64,000 nt of DNA from Spirochaetaceae bacterium. GTDB taxonomy: Bacteria > Spirochaetota > Spirochaetia > Treponematales > Treponemataceae. Made by a program: the position numbers and the translations under genes. The notes under the pieces are model-generated. The model ran no database searches. It was not told where the DNA came from and saw only the letters and a list, made by a program, of their open reading frames with translations. Every line of letters starts with the position of its first letter. The first letter of the stretch is position 1. The stretch covers positions 149,181-213,180 of the forward strand of contig JAFQDD010000023.1 in the NCBI GenBank assembly GCA_017416145.1, read 5' to 3'. Positions 43,360-51,411 of this stretch are shown in pieces.

Positions 43360-44979
43360 ATGAAAAGTAAATTTATGAGTATATTTTATCCTCCAAAAGA
43401 CGTACTAGATTCTTTATCACTTAAAGTTAAAACCCAGTTACCAATTATTATTGTCGGTGCTTTAGTATGTGCTTTAATGTTTATATTATTTGGAATTACT
43501 AACATATTTTCAGCTCCCTATTTGTCAATTTTCAGTTTAGTTACAGTTTCGATTTTTGGACTTGCCATTATCCTAATAAGAAAAGGGAAAATAATGAGAG
43601 GCGTTCAAGCCGTTTCTATCGGATTTTTGTTTGCCTGTATAATGATTACATTTTTTACACCTTACTACGAAACAACAGTTTTGCCATACAGAACCGCATG
43701 TTTCCTCGCTGTAATGATTGTTTGCAACCAATTTATTTCTATCAGAAATAGACAACTTATCCTATTTTCCATTGGAACAATGCTAATTTGGATTGCCTCC
43801 TGTTTTTCCACCTTTTGGCCACTTTTCCAAATTGATTTTAGCGGAACCATTCGCAATATTATTATTTGTACAATTGGTCTTTTGCTTTCCAACACTGCCA
43901 TTATTTTCAATATGATAATTTCAAACAAAATCATTGATACAGCAGAAAAAAAAGAAGAAGAAGCAATTAAAGCCTTGGAAACAATTACAAAAGTTTTTGA
44001 AGAATCAAAAGAAGGCTTTAGCATTGGAAAAAGACTTTCAGAATCCGCCGACAGTGCAAAATCTAATGTTTCTGAAATTGGAGAACTTTATAAATTCCTT
44101 GTTTTAGAAGCAAATAACCTAACATCAGAATCTCTAACTATTAAAAATGCTAGTAATCAAATCTCTCTCCAAGCTACTCGCATGAAAGAAAGTGTCCACG
44201 AGCAAAACTCTTCTATCACAGAAACATCAGCTGCAATGACAGAGATTTCTGCAAATATTAGCAATATCAACGGAATCGCCAACAAACGTCGAGCAGGTAT
44301 GAACGAAATCGTAAATGCTTTGGATGCACAATTAGCACTTATTCGAGAAATTGTTGACCAAGTTGAAAAAGTACGTCAATCATCAGACGGAATTGCAGCC
44401 TTTGTAAACACAGTTGATTCAATCGCCAGTCAAACAGGACTTTTGGCAATGAATGCTTCAATCGAAGCTGCTCATGCTGGAACATTGGGAAAGGGCTTTA
44501 GCGTTATTGCACAAGAAATTAGAAAATTATCAGAAGAAACTACAAAAAATGCTGCTTTAATTTCTGAAACCCTAAAAACAAATACAGAAATCGTAAACGC
44601 CACTACAAATTCTGTTTCTTCTTTCGCTGACCACACAAAAAAGAGTTCTGCCGAAATCAAGACAACTATTCAAGCTATCGAAGAAATCCTTGCTGGAATT
44701 TCCGAGATGGATACTGGAACTCAAGAAGTTATGAAATCATTACAAACAATTGTTGATGAAGCCCACTTAAATGCAGAACTTGTGGCAAATGTTACAACAG
44801 AAATCACACAACAAACCACAGCAATCAACAATATTTCAACCTTTGCATCTGAAATGGAAGCAAAAGTTACAGGACTTGATGATTTACTTAGAAATATCAA
44901 AATTGCTATTGCATCAATAAAAAAAGATGCCGAAGAAAACAATGTAGTATCTGAAAAAATCAATAATATTTTGAAATAA
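43360..44979 (+). CDS. Methyl-accepting chemotaxis protein
   Basis: A 539-residue chemoreceptor. ATG at 43360 has GGGAG upstream. About six transmembrane helices fill residues 25-195, with no large periplasmic domain, so the signal may be sensed in the membrane. The signalling domain contains the highly conserved tip QTGLLAMNASIEAAHAGTLG and KGFSVIAQEIRKLSEE, which bind CheA/CheW. HAMP is not evident. It stands alone. Confidence 0.92.
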   Translation: MKSKFMSIFYPPKDVLDSLSLKVKTQLPIIIVGALVCALMFILFGITNIFSAPYLSIFSLVTVSIFGLAIILIRKGKIMRGVQAVSIGFLFACIMITFFTPYYETTVLPYRTACFLAVMIVCNQFISIRNRQLILFSIGTMLIWIASCFSTFWPLFQIDFSGTIRNIIICTIGLLLSNTAIIFNMIISNKIIDTAEKKEEEAIKALETITKVFEESKEGFSIGKRLSESADSAKSNVSEIGELYKFLVLEANNLTSESLTIKNASNQISLQATRMKESVHEQNSSITETSAAMTEISANISNINGIANKRRAGMNEIVNALDAQLALIREIVDQVEKVRQSSDGIAAFVNTVDSIASQTGLLAMNASIEAAHAGTLGKGFSVIAQEIRKLSEETTKNAALISETLKTNTEIVNATTNSVSSFADHTKKSSAEIKTTIQAIEEILAGISEMDTGTQEVMKSLQTIVDEAHLNAELVANVTTEITQQTTAINNISTFASEMEAKVTGLDDLLRNIKIAIASIKKDAEENNVVSEKINNILK

Positions 44980-45098
44980 TTTTCAAAAAAAACAGGTTAT
45001 ATATTACAAAAAGAACTGATACTTAACATTTTTTGTGATACAATATTTTATTGACAACTAAAGTGTAGAATTTTATACTTTATCTTGGGTGGTGGATT

Positions 45099-46280
45099 TT
45101 GTTACAACTTTCTTTTGTAAACTTTAGAAAAGACTCATTTATCATTGTTGAAGGCAAAGCTGAAACAGAAAACTTCTACATTATTCAAAGTGGAAAAGTT
45201 CGAACTTTTCGAGAAGTAGAGGTTTCCAAGCAAGACCAAAATATCTTAGGTCCTGGCGATTTCGTTGGTGTAGTTTCTTGTATGTCAGGACATTCTCGAA
45301 CTGAATCAGCTGTGGCTTTAACAGATGTTGTAGCTATTTCCGTTCGCCGTAACCAATATCCAGAACTCATCCAAAACAACACATCTGTTGCAATGAAAAT
45401 CATCCGCACCTTCGCAAATAAAATGCGGATTTTAAACGAAACCCTTACCCTCATCACCCTAAAAAACAACATCGTATCATCCTTTGAAGAACTTTTTTCC
45501 ATCGCCTCATATTATGAAAAAGTTGGAAAATACAATTTGGCAATCTACGGATATTATCAGTATTTAAAAGCTTGTCCAAATGGCTTTCACTTAAATGATG
45601 CGAAAAAGCGATTTATTGCACTAAAACCACGAACAAATGCAGTATATTTTGAAACACCACCAGAAAATATTCGAAATTATCCCAAAGACACAATGATTTT
45701 TTCCGAGTGCCAAAGTGGAAACGAAATGTATATTATCCAAGACGGACAGGTAAAAATTTCAAAGGTTGTAGATGGGAAAGAGGTAATTCTTGCAGTTTTG
45801 AAAAAAGGTGATTTCTTTGGGGAAATGGCTTTGCTGGAAAACAAACCTCGTTCTGCTAGTGCTATAGCCCACGAAAACTGTCGATTGATGGCTGTAAATC
45901 GACAAAACTTTGACCAAATGGTTTCAACTCAACCACAACTTATTGCCCGTCTTACCACAACTTTGGCTGATAGACTTTGGGCAATGACACGACAAATGGC
46001 AAATACCCAGTTAAAAGAACCTCTTCACAAACTCTTGGATATGCTTGCATTACAATTGGAAAAAAACAAGATTCCTTGTACAAAAGGATATCCGTACACA
46101 TTGGATTTATCTATGTACGATTTAGCAAATATGTGTGGAATCTCCCAAGAGGAACAACCTGTAGCATTAAATCAACTAATGCACGATCATAGAGTAAAAG
46201 TTGAAGGAAACAAGATTTTAGTGAAAGATTGTTACGAGTTAGTTTATTCTGCTGCACTTTTCCGTAAACAAACTAGATAA
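45099..46280 (+). CDS. Regulator with two cyclic-nucleotide-binding domains
   Basis: A 393-residue Crp/Fnr-like protein. Domain 1 (about residues 5-115) reads ENFYIIQSGKVRTFREVEV...LGPGDFVGVVSCMSG; domain 2 (about 185-300) has NEMYIIQDGQVKISKVVDGK and KKGDFFGEMALLENKPRSASA with the phosphate-binding arginine-serine-alanine. A C-terminal segment (DLANMCGISQEEQPVALNQLM) resembles a winged helix. Domain 1 lacks the RSA cassette, so only the second domain is likely to bind ligand. The start is TTG with GGTGGTGG upstream. Role probably transcriptional; targets unknown. Confidence 0.78.
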   Translation: MLQLSFVNFRKDSFIIVEGKAETENFYIIQSGKVRTFREVEVSKQDQNILGPGDFVGVVSCMSGHSRTESAVALTDVVAISVRRNQYPELIQNNTSVAMKIIRTFANKMRILNETLTLITLKNNIVSSFEELFSIASYYEKVGKYNLAIYGYYQYLKACPNGFHLNDAKKRFIALKPRTNAVYFETPPENIRNYPKDTMIFSECQSGNEMYIIQDGQVKISKVVDGKEVILAVLKKGDFFGEMALLENKPRSASAIAHENCRLMAVNRQNFDQMVSTQPQLIARLTTTLADRLWAMTRQMANTQLKEPLHKLLDMLALQLEKNKIPCTKGYPYTLDLSMYDLANMCGISQEEQPVALNQLMHDHRVKVEGNKILVKDCYELVYSAALFRKQTR

Positions 46281-46299
46281 TTCTCTCGATACTTAATAT

Positions 46300-46878
46300 A
46301 TGAAAGTTTTTCGATTTTTAAATTCTCCCAAAAAACTCTTTTGTGCTTTGTTTTTGCTGTTTTCTATTTTTGGATTTTCTCAAGATTCAACTGCTGATAA
46401 AAATTCAGCAAATCAACCTTTGCCTAACGGATATTCAACTGTCAAATTGGGGATGACATTGGAAGAAGTAAAATCCGCTCTTCTTCGAGATTCTGATTTT
46501 GGTTATCGCGGTGATAGAGATGTTTCTCTTCTTCCTGGAGAAAATCGCCATTTAATCGAAACAAAAGGCGGTTCATTTTTGGATAATTGTTGGTTTCAGT
46601 TTTATGATGAATCTCTTTACATTATTTCTGTAAACGTAAATCAAGAATTTATGGATTATTATTCGATTTTTAGCACACTTTGCAAAAAATACGGAAACCC
46701 AAAATATCTTGACCCAGAAAAAGCCACTTGGGAAGATGAAAATGTTATACTTTCTTTGGAAAAGCCACTATGTTTAAAATATACCGACGCAAAAATTAGC
46801 AAAGAACTTTTGGAACAATCCGAAGCTCAACAAGCTACAATCGAATATTTACGACAAGGATTTTTAGATAGTCTATGA
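46300..46878 (+). CDS. Exported protein, possibly BamE-like
   Basis: A 192-residue protein with a signal peptide (LFCALFLLFSIFGFSQ). VKLGMTLEEVKSALL just after it resembles the GMT-x-x-x-V turn of BamE/SmpA-like folds, but similarity is limited to that stretch. It overlaps the DUF192 gene by four bases, so the two are co-translated. Function unknown. Confidence 0.6.
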   Translation: MKVFRFLNSPKKLFCALFLLFSIFGFSQDSTADKNSANQPLPNGYSTVKLGMTLEEVKSALLRDSDFGYRGDRDVSLLPGENRHLIETKGGSFLDNCWFQFYDESLYIISVNVNQEFMDYYSIFSTLCKKYGNPKYLDPEKATWEDENVILSLEKPLCLKYTDAKISKELLEQSEAQQATIEYLRQGFLDSL

Positions 46879-47345
46879 AAATTGCAAAAAATCAGAGAAA
46901 AATCGTTTTATTGATTTTATGTTTTGTATCACTTTTAGGATTTGTATCCTGTAAAGAAAAACCAAACTCAAATTTAGAAGTAAAAACACTTACCATCCAA
47001 AAACAAGATGGGAGTTTTGTTACTGTAGAAGCAGAAATCGCTGATACTGACGAAAGCCGCCAATTTGGATATATGGAACGAGAAAAAATCCCAGAAGGAA
47101 CTGGAATGCTTTTTGTTTTTGACAGAGATCAAATCCTTTCTTTTTGGATGAAAAACACCCCTCACCCACTTTCTATTGCTTATATTGATTCTAGAGGAAA
47201 AATCCGTAACATTTATGATATGACACCTTTTAGTCTTGCTTCTGTAGTTAGCACAGTTTCTGTTCGCTATGCTTTGGAAGTGCCTCAAGGCTGGTTTGAA
47301 AAAGTGGGCGTAAAAGTCGGCGACACAGTTGAGGGCATAAAATAG
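46875..47345 (+). CDS. DUF192-type lipoprotein
   Basis: A 156-residue protein with lipobox LLGFVSC and a DUF192 fold: SRQFGYMEREKIPEGTGMLF, ILSFWMKNTPHPLSIAYID and YALEVPQGWFEKVGVKVGD are the family's hallmark strings. Function of the family is not established; members are periplasmic or surface anchored. Overlaps the upstream gene by ATGA and precedes the HAD gene by nine bases. Confidence 0.85.
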   Translation: MKIAKNQRKIVLLILCFVSLLGFVSCKEKPNSNLEVKTLTIQKQDGSFVTVEAEIADTDESRQFGYMEREKIPEGTGMLFVFDRDQILSFWMKNTPHPLSIAYIDSRGKIRNIYDMTPFSLASVVSTVSVRYALEVPQGWFEKVGVKVGDTVEGIK

Positions 47346-47354
47346 AGGCGGAAA

Positions 47355-48008
47355 ATGAAAAATATAAAAGCTGTTATTTTTGATATGGACGGCGTTCTTC
47401 TAGACACAGAAACTATTTGCCAAAAAACTTGGGCGATCGCAGCAGAAGAAATGAACCTTTCTAATATCAACGAAACATTTTTACAATGTCTTGGTACAAC
47501 AAAAATAGAAACCACTCGAATTATCCACGAAAAATACGGAAATCACGTTGATGTGGATGCTTTGATGAAACGTAGTCATGACCTTTTTACAGAAGTTGAA
47601 AACACCCAAGGTATTGATTTAATGCCTTACGCAAAAGAAACATTGGAATACTTAAAATCAAAAGGATATAGAATTGCTCTTGCATCTTCCACACGGGGAG
47701 AAACTGTAAAACGACAGCTTGGAAACTTGGGGATTTTGCACTTTTTTGAAAGTCTAACCACTGGTGATATGGTAAAAAATAGTAAACCAGACCCAGAAAT
47801 CTTTGCCTTGGCTGCAAAATCCTTGAACCTAGAACCAGATGAATGTTACGCCGTGGAAGACAGCTTTAACGGAATCCGAAGTTCTTTTGGTGCAGGGCTT
47901 GTGCCAATTATGGTGCCAGATAAAATCCAGCCCACAGAAGAAATCAAAAAAATGTGCTACAAAGTTTTTCCTTCTTTGAAAGACTTTGTAAGTTTTCTAG
48001 AAAACTAA
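47355..48008 (+). CDS. HAD-superfamily hydrolase, beta-phosphoglucomutase-like
   Basis: A 217-residue HAD subfamily IA phosphatase/mutase: VIFDMDGVLLDTE (nucleophile and acid/base aspartates), ALASSTRGETVKRQLGNLG (motif II), KPDPEIFALAAKSLNL (motif III Lys) and AVEDSFNGIRSS (motif IV acid pair). The cap is of the helical C1 type. Substrate could be a sugar phosphate; the sequence does not decide. Followed by a terminator at 48030. Confidence 0.87.
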   Translation: MKNIKAVIFDMDGVLLDTETICQKTWAIAAEEMNLSNINETFLQCLGTTKIETTRIIHEKYGNHVDVDALMKRSHDLFTEVENTQGIDLMPYAKETLEYLKSKGYRIALASSTRGETVKRQLGNLGILHFFESLTTGDMVKNSKPDPEIFALAAKSLNLEPDECYAVEDSFNGIRSSFGAGLVPIMVPDKIQPTEEIKKMCYKVFPSLKDFVSFLEN

Positions 48009-48029
48009 ACACAACACCTCAATATTTTA

Positions 48030-48062
48030 CCCTAGTAGGATTTTCCTCACTAGGGCTTTTTT
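48030..48062 (+). terminator. Terminator after the HAD gene
   Basis: CCCTAGT...ACTAGGG stem with T run, 22 bases after the stop. It isolates the next operon transcriptionally. Confidence 0.85.
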
Positions 48063-48148
48063 ATAACCTTCAAAAAAAATCCTCAAAATTTCATTTTTTT
48101 CTGTAAACAACTTCCCCAAAAAAAACTACATTACTAGTGTATTAGAAA

Positions 48149-48178
48149 AACAGCAGTAAAAAGTCAATTCGGGAATTG
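48149..48178 (+). repeat. 30-bp direct repeat, left copy
   Basis: AACAGCAGTAAAAAGTCAAT... (30 bases) matches 53279-53308 at 26 of 30 positions. It lies about 55 bases before the start of the AAA+ gene. A short imperfect hairpin (GGCAACAAAGTTTGTAGCC) follows at about 48183. Confidence 0.6.
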
Positions 48179-48233
48179 TTCTGGCAACAAAGTTTGTAGC
48201 CTATTTTTTATTTACTTTTTATAGGAGTTTTAC

Positions 48234-50615
48234 ATGATTAGAAGAAGAAGTTTCAGACGGATAAAAAAAACTAAAAAGAGTTTTGCAAGTCTTTCTGCAA
48301 AAGAGTTATACTCATACGCTTATTATTTGTATACAGCATCAAAAGTTGATGATCTATCTGATATCACTATTGAATTCTATGAAGCAATCTACAATCTCGC
48401 AACAAAACTCAAAAAAAAGAAGAAATTTGAAAATGTATTAGAATTATGTATCAAAGATTTAGAAGAAAAAAAGTTTTTAAAAGTAATAAAAACTAGAAAA
48501 ACAACAAAAGAAACTCTTTCTGACTTTTTAGAAGACCAAACAGAAGATTTTTTAGAAGACCAAGATTCTTTAGAAAACACAAAAACCAGATACGATATAG
48601 ATAATGAAATCTATAGACGCAACACTTATTTGTCTGAAGTTGAACTAAATTATCATAGATGTCTTTTTGCTGAAAATAGAATTGATGGATTAAAAGGTTT
48701 ATTAGGAAAGGTTATTTTTCTCACATTTTTCACAGAAGAATCTCAACTTTTGACTTATAGCAAATATTCTATCGACAAAATATTTTCTCAAAAAATCAAA
48801 GAAATATATATGGAGAAAATCAATGATTTAAAAGATGTGGACTTTTTACTAAAAGAAATTTTTCTTACAAAAGAAGAATTAAACTTCCTTCAATTTAACT
48901 ACAGAAGAGCTACATTCCCAGATTTTTCTAATTTGTATGATACTAACTACTTTTCAGATTTGGACAATATCACTATAGAAATTCTTGGTTTGTCTTCAAA
49001 CGAATATTCAAAAATTTTCCGCAATGATTCTAACCTTACAAAATTCGGTTTTATAGACGAAGATGGATATTTATCAGATGATTTTTTCCAAGTTATTGAA
49101 AACAAAGATTTAAACCTATATTTTTCTGACCTAATAAAAGAAATTGATGTAAATGATTCATTTAAATTAACTTCCTTTTCAGTAAACAAATCAAAAACCA
49201 AGATTCTTTGTGAAATGTTAAAAAAACAAGAACCTGTTTCTATTCTTCTTTATGGGAAACCAGGAAGCGGCAAAACAGAATATGCAAAAGCTTTAGCAAA
49301 AGCCACAGGAAAAAAAACTATCCTTTTTAAAAATGAATCAGAAATCAATGATGAAAAGTACACTACTTGCAAACTCAATCTCTTGCTTTCCTTAGAAAAA
49401 AAAGATACAATTTTAATCGTTGATGAAGCAGAATCTGTGCTAAAAACCAAAGAAATGACTTTTTTTGGGCCAATTACAAGCAAGAAAAAAGGTGTGATAA
49501 ACAAAATGCTAGATGAATCTAAAAATCAAGTTATTTGGATTGTAAATCACACAAATCAGTTTGACGAATCCACTAAACGGCGTTTTACAATGTCTTGTAA
49601 ATTTGAGTCCATGCCTAAAAAGATTTTGGACAACATCATTACATCAAAATTAAAACCTTTATCTCTTTCAGAAGAAATAGAAAAAGATATTCTAAATCGT
49701 TTTGAAAAATACAACATAACTGGTGCTTCTGTAGATAATGTGGTAAAAGCCATTTCTAGTTTCAACAAAATTTCAGAAAAGGAAATCAAAGAAAATGTTG
49801 AAATTGTCCTCAAAGAAAATTCTTTACTTATAAATGGCAATTCAAAAATGCGAGATTCCGTTGATTCAAGTTATGATTGCTCAGTTTTGAACACTTCAAT
49901 CGACGCAAACAAAATTGCCAAAATGGTGAAAAACGCCCAAAGATTTGCCGCAAACAATCAAATGGGCAAAAATTCCGCCATCAGAATGTTATTTTACGGA
50001 GTTTCTGGAACAGGAAAAACAGAGTTTGCAAGATATTTATCAGATATTCTTGGGAAAAAGATTTTACTAAAACGTGCTTCCGATATTTTTGATAAATATG
50101 TTGGTGGAACAGAAAGCAATATTGCCGAGGCTTTTGCAGAAGCCGCAGAAAAAGACCAAATCTTATTATTTGATGAAGCAGATTCCTTTTTCTCAGACAG
50201 AAATAATGCAGTTAGAAATTGGGAGCGAACCCAAGTAAATGAGTTTTTAACTCAAATGGAAGAATTTTCAGGAATTTTAATTTGTACCACAAACTTAAAA
50301 AACATTATGGACAAAGCAACACTACGCCGTTTCCATATTACCGTGGAATTTAATCCATTGGAAAAAGAAGGCATAAAAACTCTTTTACAAAAGTTTTTCC
50401 CAGCATACTTTTCAAATGCAGAAATTGAAAAACTTTCTCTATCATCTTTAACCAGTTACAATTCTGTAACTCCGGGGGATTTTGGACGCCTTGCTGGAAA
50501 AATCAGATTTATGGACGAAGAAGAAATCTCATCTGAAATGATTATCCAAGAATTGTGTGATATGCAAGAAGAAAAAGACGGTTCAAAAATGTGTAAAATT
50601 GGATTTGCGGTATAG
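48234..50615 (+). CDS. Tandem AAA+ ATPase of an unusual three-gene operon
   Basis: A 793-residue soluble protein. Residues 1 to about 320 are a basic then charged helical region without a recognised domain, including the repeated FLEDQTEDFLEDQ. Two AAA+ modules follow: D1 with Walker A LLYGKPGSGKTEYAKAL (about 340) and Walker B ILIVDEAES (about 396); D2 with Walker A LFYGVSGTGKTEFARYL (about 587), Walker B ILLFDEADSFF (about 646), sensor Asn in CTTN and RRF arginine (about 698). D1 also has VNHTN and KRRF. All ATPase motifs look intact in both, so it probably forms a ring acting on protein or nucleic acid. ATAGGAG precedes the ATG. The FliG-like gene starts 30 bases downstream; GC content looks lower than in the flanks. 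Confidence 0.9.
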   Translation: MIRRRSFRRIKKTKKSFASLSAKELYSYAYYLYTASKVDDLSDITIEFYEAIYNLATKLKKKKKFENVLELCIKDLEEKKFLKVIKTRKTTKETLSDFLEDQTEDFLEDQDSLENTKTRYDIDNEIYRRNTYLSEVELNYHRCLFAENRIDGLKGLLGKVIFLTFFTEESQLLTYSKYSIDKIFSQKIKEIYMEKINDLKDVDFLLKEIFLTKEELNFLQFNYRRATFPDFSNLYDTNYFSDLDNITIEILGLSSNEYSKIFRNDSNLTKFGFIDEDGYLSDDFFQVIENKDLNLYFSDLIKEIDVNDSFKLTSFSVNKSKTKILCEMLKKQEPVSILLYGKPGSGKTEYAKALAKATGKKTILFKNESEINDEKYTTCKLNLLLSLEKKDTILIVDEAESVLKTKEMTFFGPITSKKKGVINKMLDESKNQVIWIVNHTNQFDESTKRRFTMSCKFESMPKKILDNIITSKLKPLSLSEEIEKDILNRFEKYNITGASVDNVVKAISSFNKISEKEIKENVEIVLKENSLLINGNSKMRDSVDSSYDCSVLNTSIDANKIAKMVKNAQRFAANNQMGKNSAIRMLFYGVSGTGKTEFARYLSDILGKKILLKRASDIFDKYVGGTESNIAEAFAEAAEKDQILLFDEADSFFSDRNNAVRNWERTQVNEFLTQMEEFSGILICTTNLKNIMDKATLRRFHITVEFNPLEKEGIKTLLQKFFPAYFSNAEIEKLSLSSLTSYNSVTPGDFGRLAGKIRFMDEEEISSEMIIQELCDMQEEKDGSKMCKIGFAV

Positions 50616-50645
50616 AGAACGAAAAGTCTTTATTAGGAGGAAATT

Positions 50646-51389
50646 ATGAAACGAAAAAAAGCAGAAATAATTGATGACATTTCAAATAAAAAAAATGAAA
50701 TACGTCAAGCAATAGAAAAAACTATCGCAGAAAAAAATGAAAAAACTTTCTCACTAATAGAAGATTTTATTTCTGGAGGATTTGTAGAAAATCTTGGAAA
50801 TCTGATTATTTACTTGCCACAAGAAAGACAAGAAAATGCTTTAAAAATGCTACCCGAAAATTTAAGGGAAAAAGTTTCTGAATATTTAACAAAAAATCCA
50901 CAAAAAAACATTTCCTCACCAGAAGTTTTAAGTGCAACCGGAACCATTCTAAAAAACGGTGATTTTTATGGAGAAACTACAATTTTAGACATTAAGGAAA
51001 ATTTTAATAATTTTTTCTTTTGTAAAGATTTATACGAAGAAGAAATGCAAAAACTTCACAAAACAAATCCCTTCTTAGCTTTTAATCTTGAACTTTACGG
51101 TTCAAATCTAAATTTTCTACTAGAACTTGGAGATCGAGATGTACAAAAACTTCTTCGAGAAATTGAAACGGGAGATCTTGCAAAAGCATTAAAAGATGAA
51201 TCAAATGAAATTTGCGACAAAATTACTGTAAATATGAGTAGACGTGCCGCTACTTTGTTGCGAGAAGATATGGAGTATATGGGGCCTGTCAAAAGAAGCG
51301 ATATAATCGAAGCAAAAAATAAAATCGTAAATATTGCAAAGAGATTAGAAGAATCTGGTGATATCGTACTTTTAAATCAACTTTTTTAA
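50646..51389 (+). CDS. FliG-like protein (middle and C-terminal domains only)
   Basis: A 247-residue protein. Residues about 50-90 (LIIYLPQERQENALKMLPEN) match the middle domain of the flagellar motor switch FliG, and residues about 140-245 match its C-terminal torque domain: DRDVQKLLREIETGDLAKAL, NMSRRAATLLREDMEYMGPV, IVNIAKRLEESGDIV. FliG proper has about 340 residues and an N-terminal FliF-binding domain, which is missing. The usual DDRS at the start of the torque helix reads GDRD. No other flagellar gene is near. AGGAGGAAATTATG start. It lies between the AAA+ and PcfJ-like genes, so it is presumably a partner of that system and not a motor part. Confidence 0.85.
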   Translation: MKRKKAEIIDDISNKKNEIRQAIEKTIAEKNEKTFSLIEDFISGGFVENLGNLIIYLPQERQENALKMLPENLREKVSEYLTKNPQKNISSPEVLSATGTILKNGDFYGETTILDIKENFNNFFFCKDLYEEEMQKLHKTNPFLAFNLELYGSNLNFLLELGDRDVQKLLREIETGDLAKALKDESNEICDKITVNMSRRAATLLREDMEYMGPVKRSDIIEAKNKIVNIAKRLEESGDIVLLNQLF

Positions 51390-51411
51390 CATAATTGAGG
51401 AGTAAAAGCCT

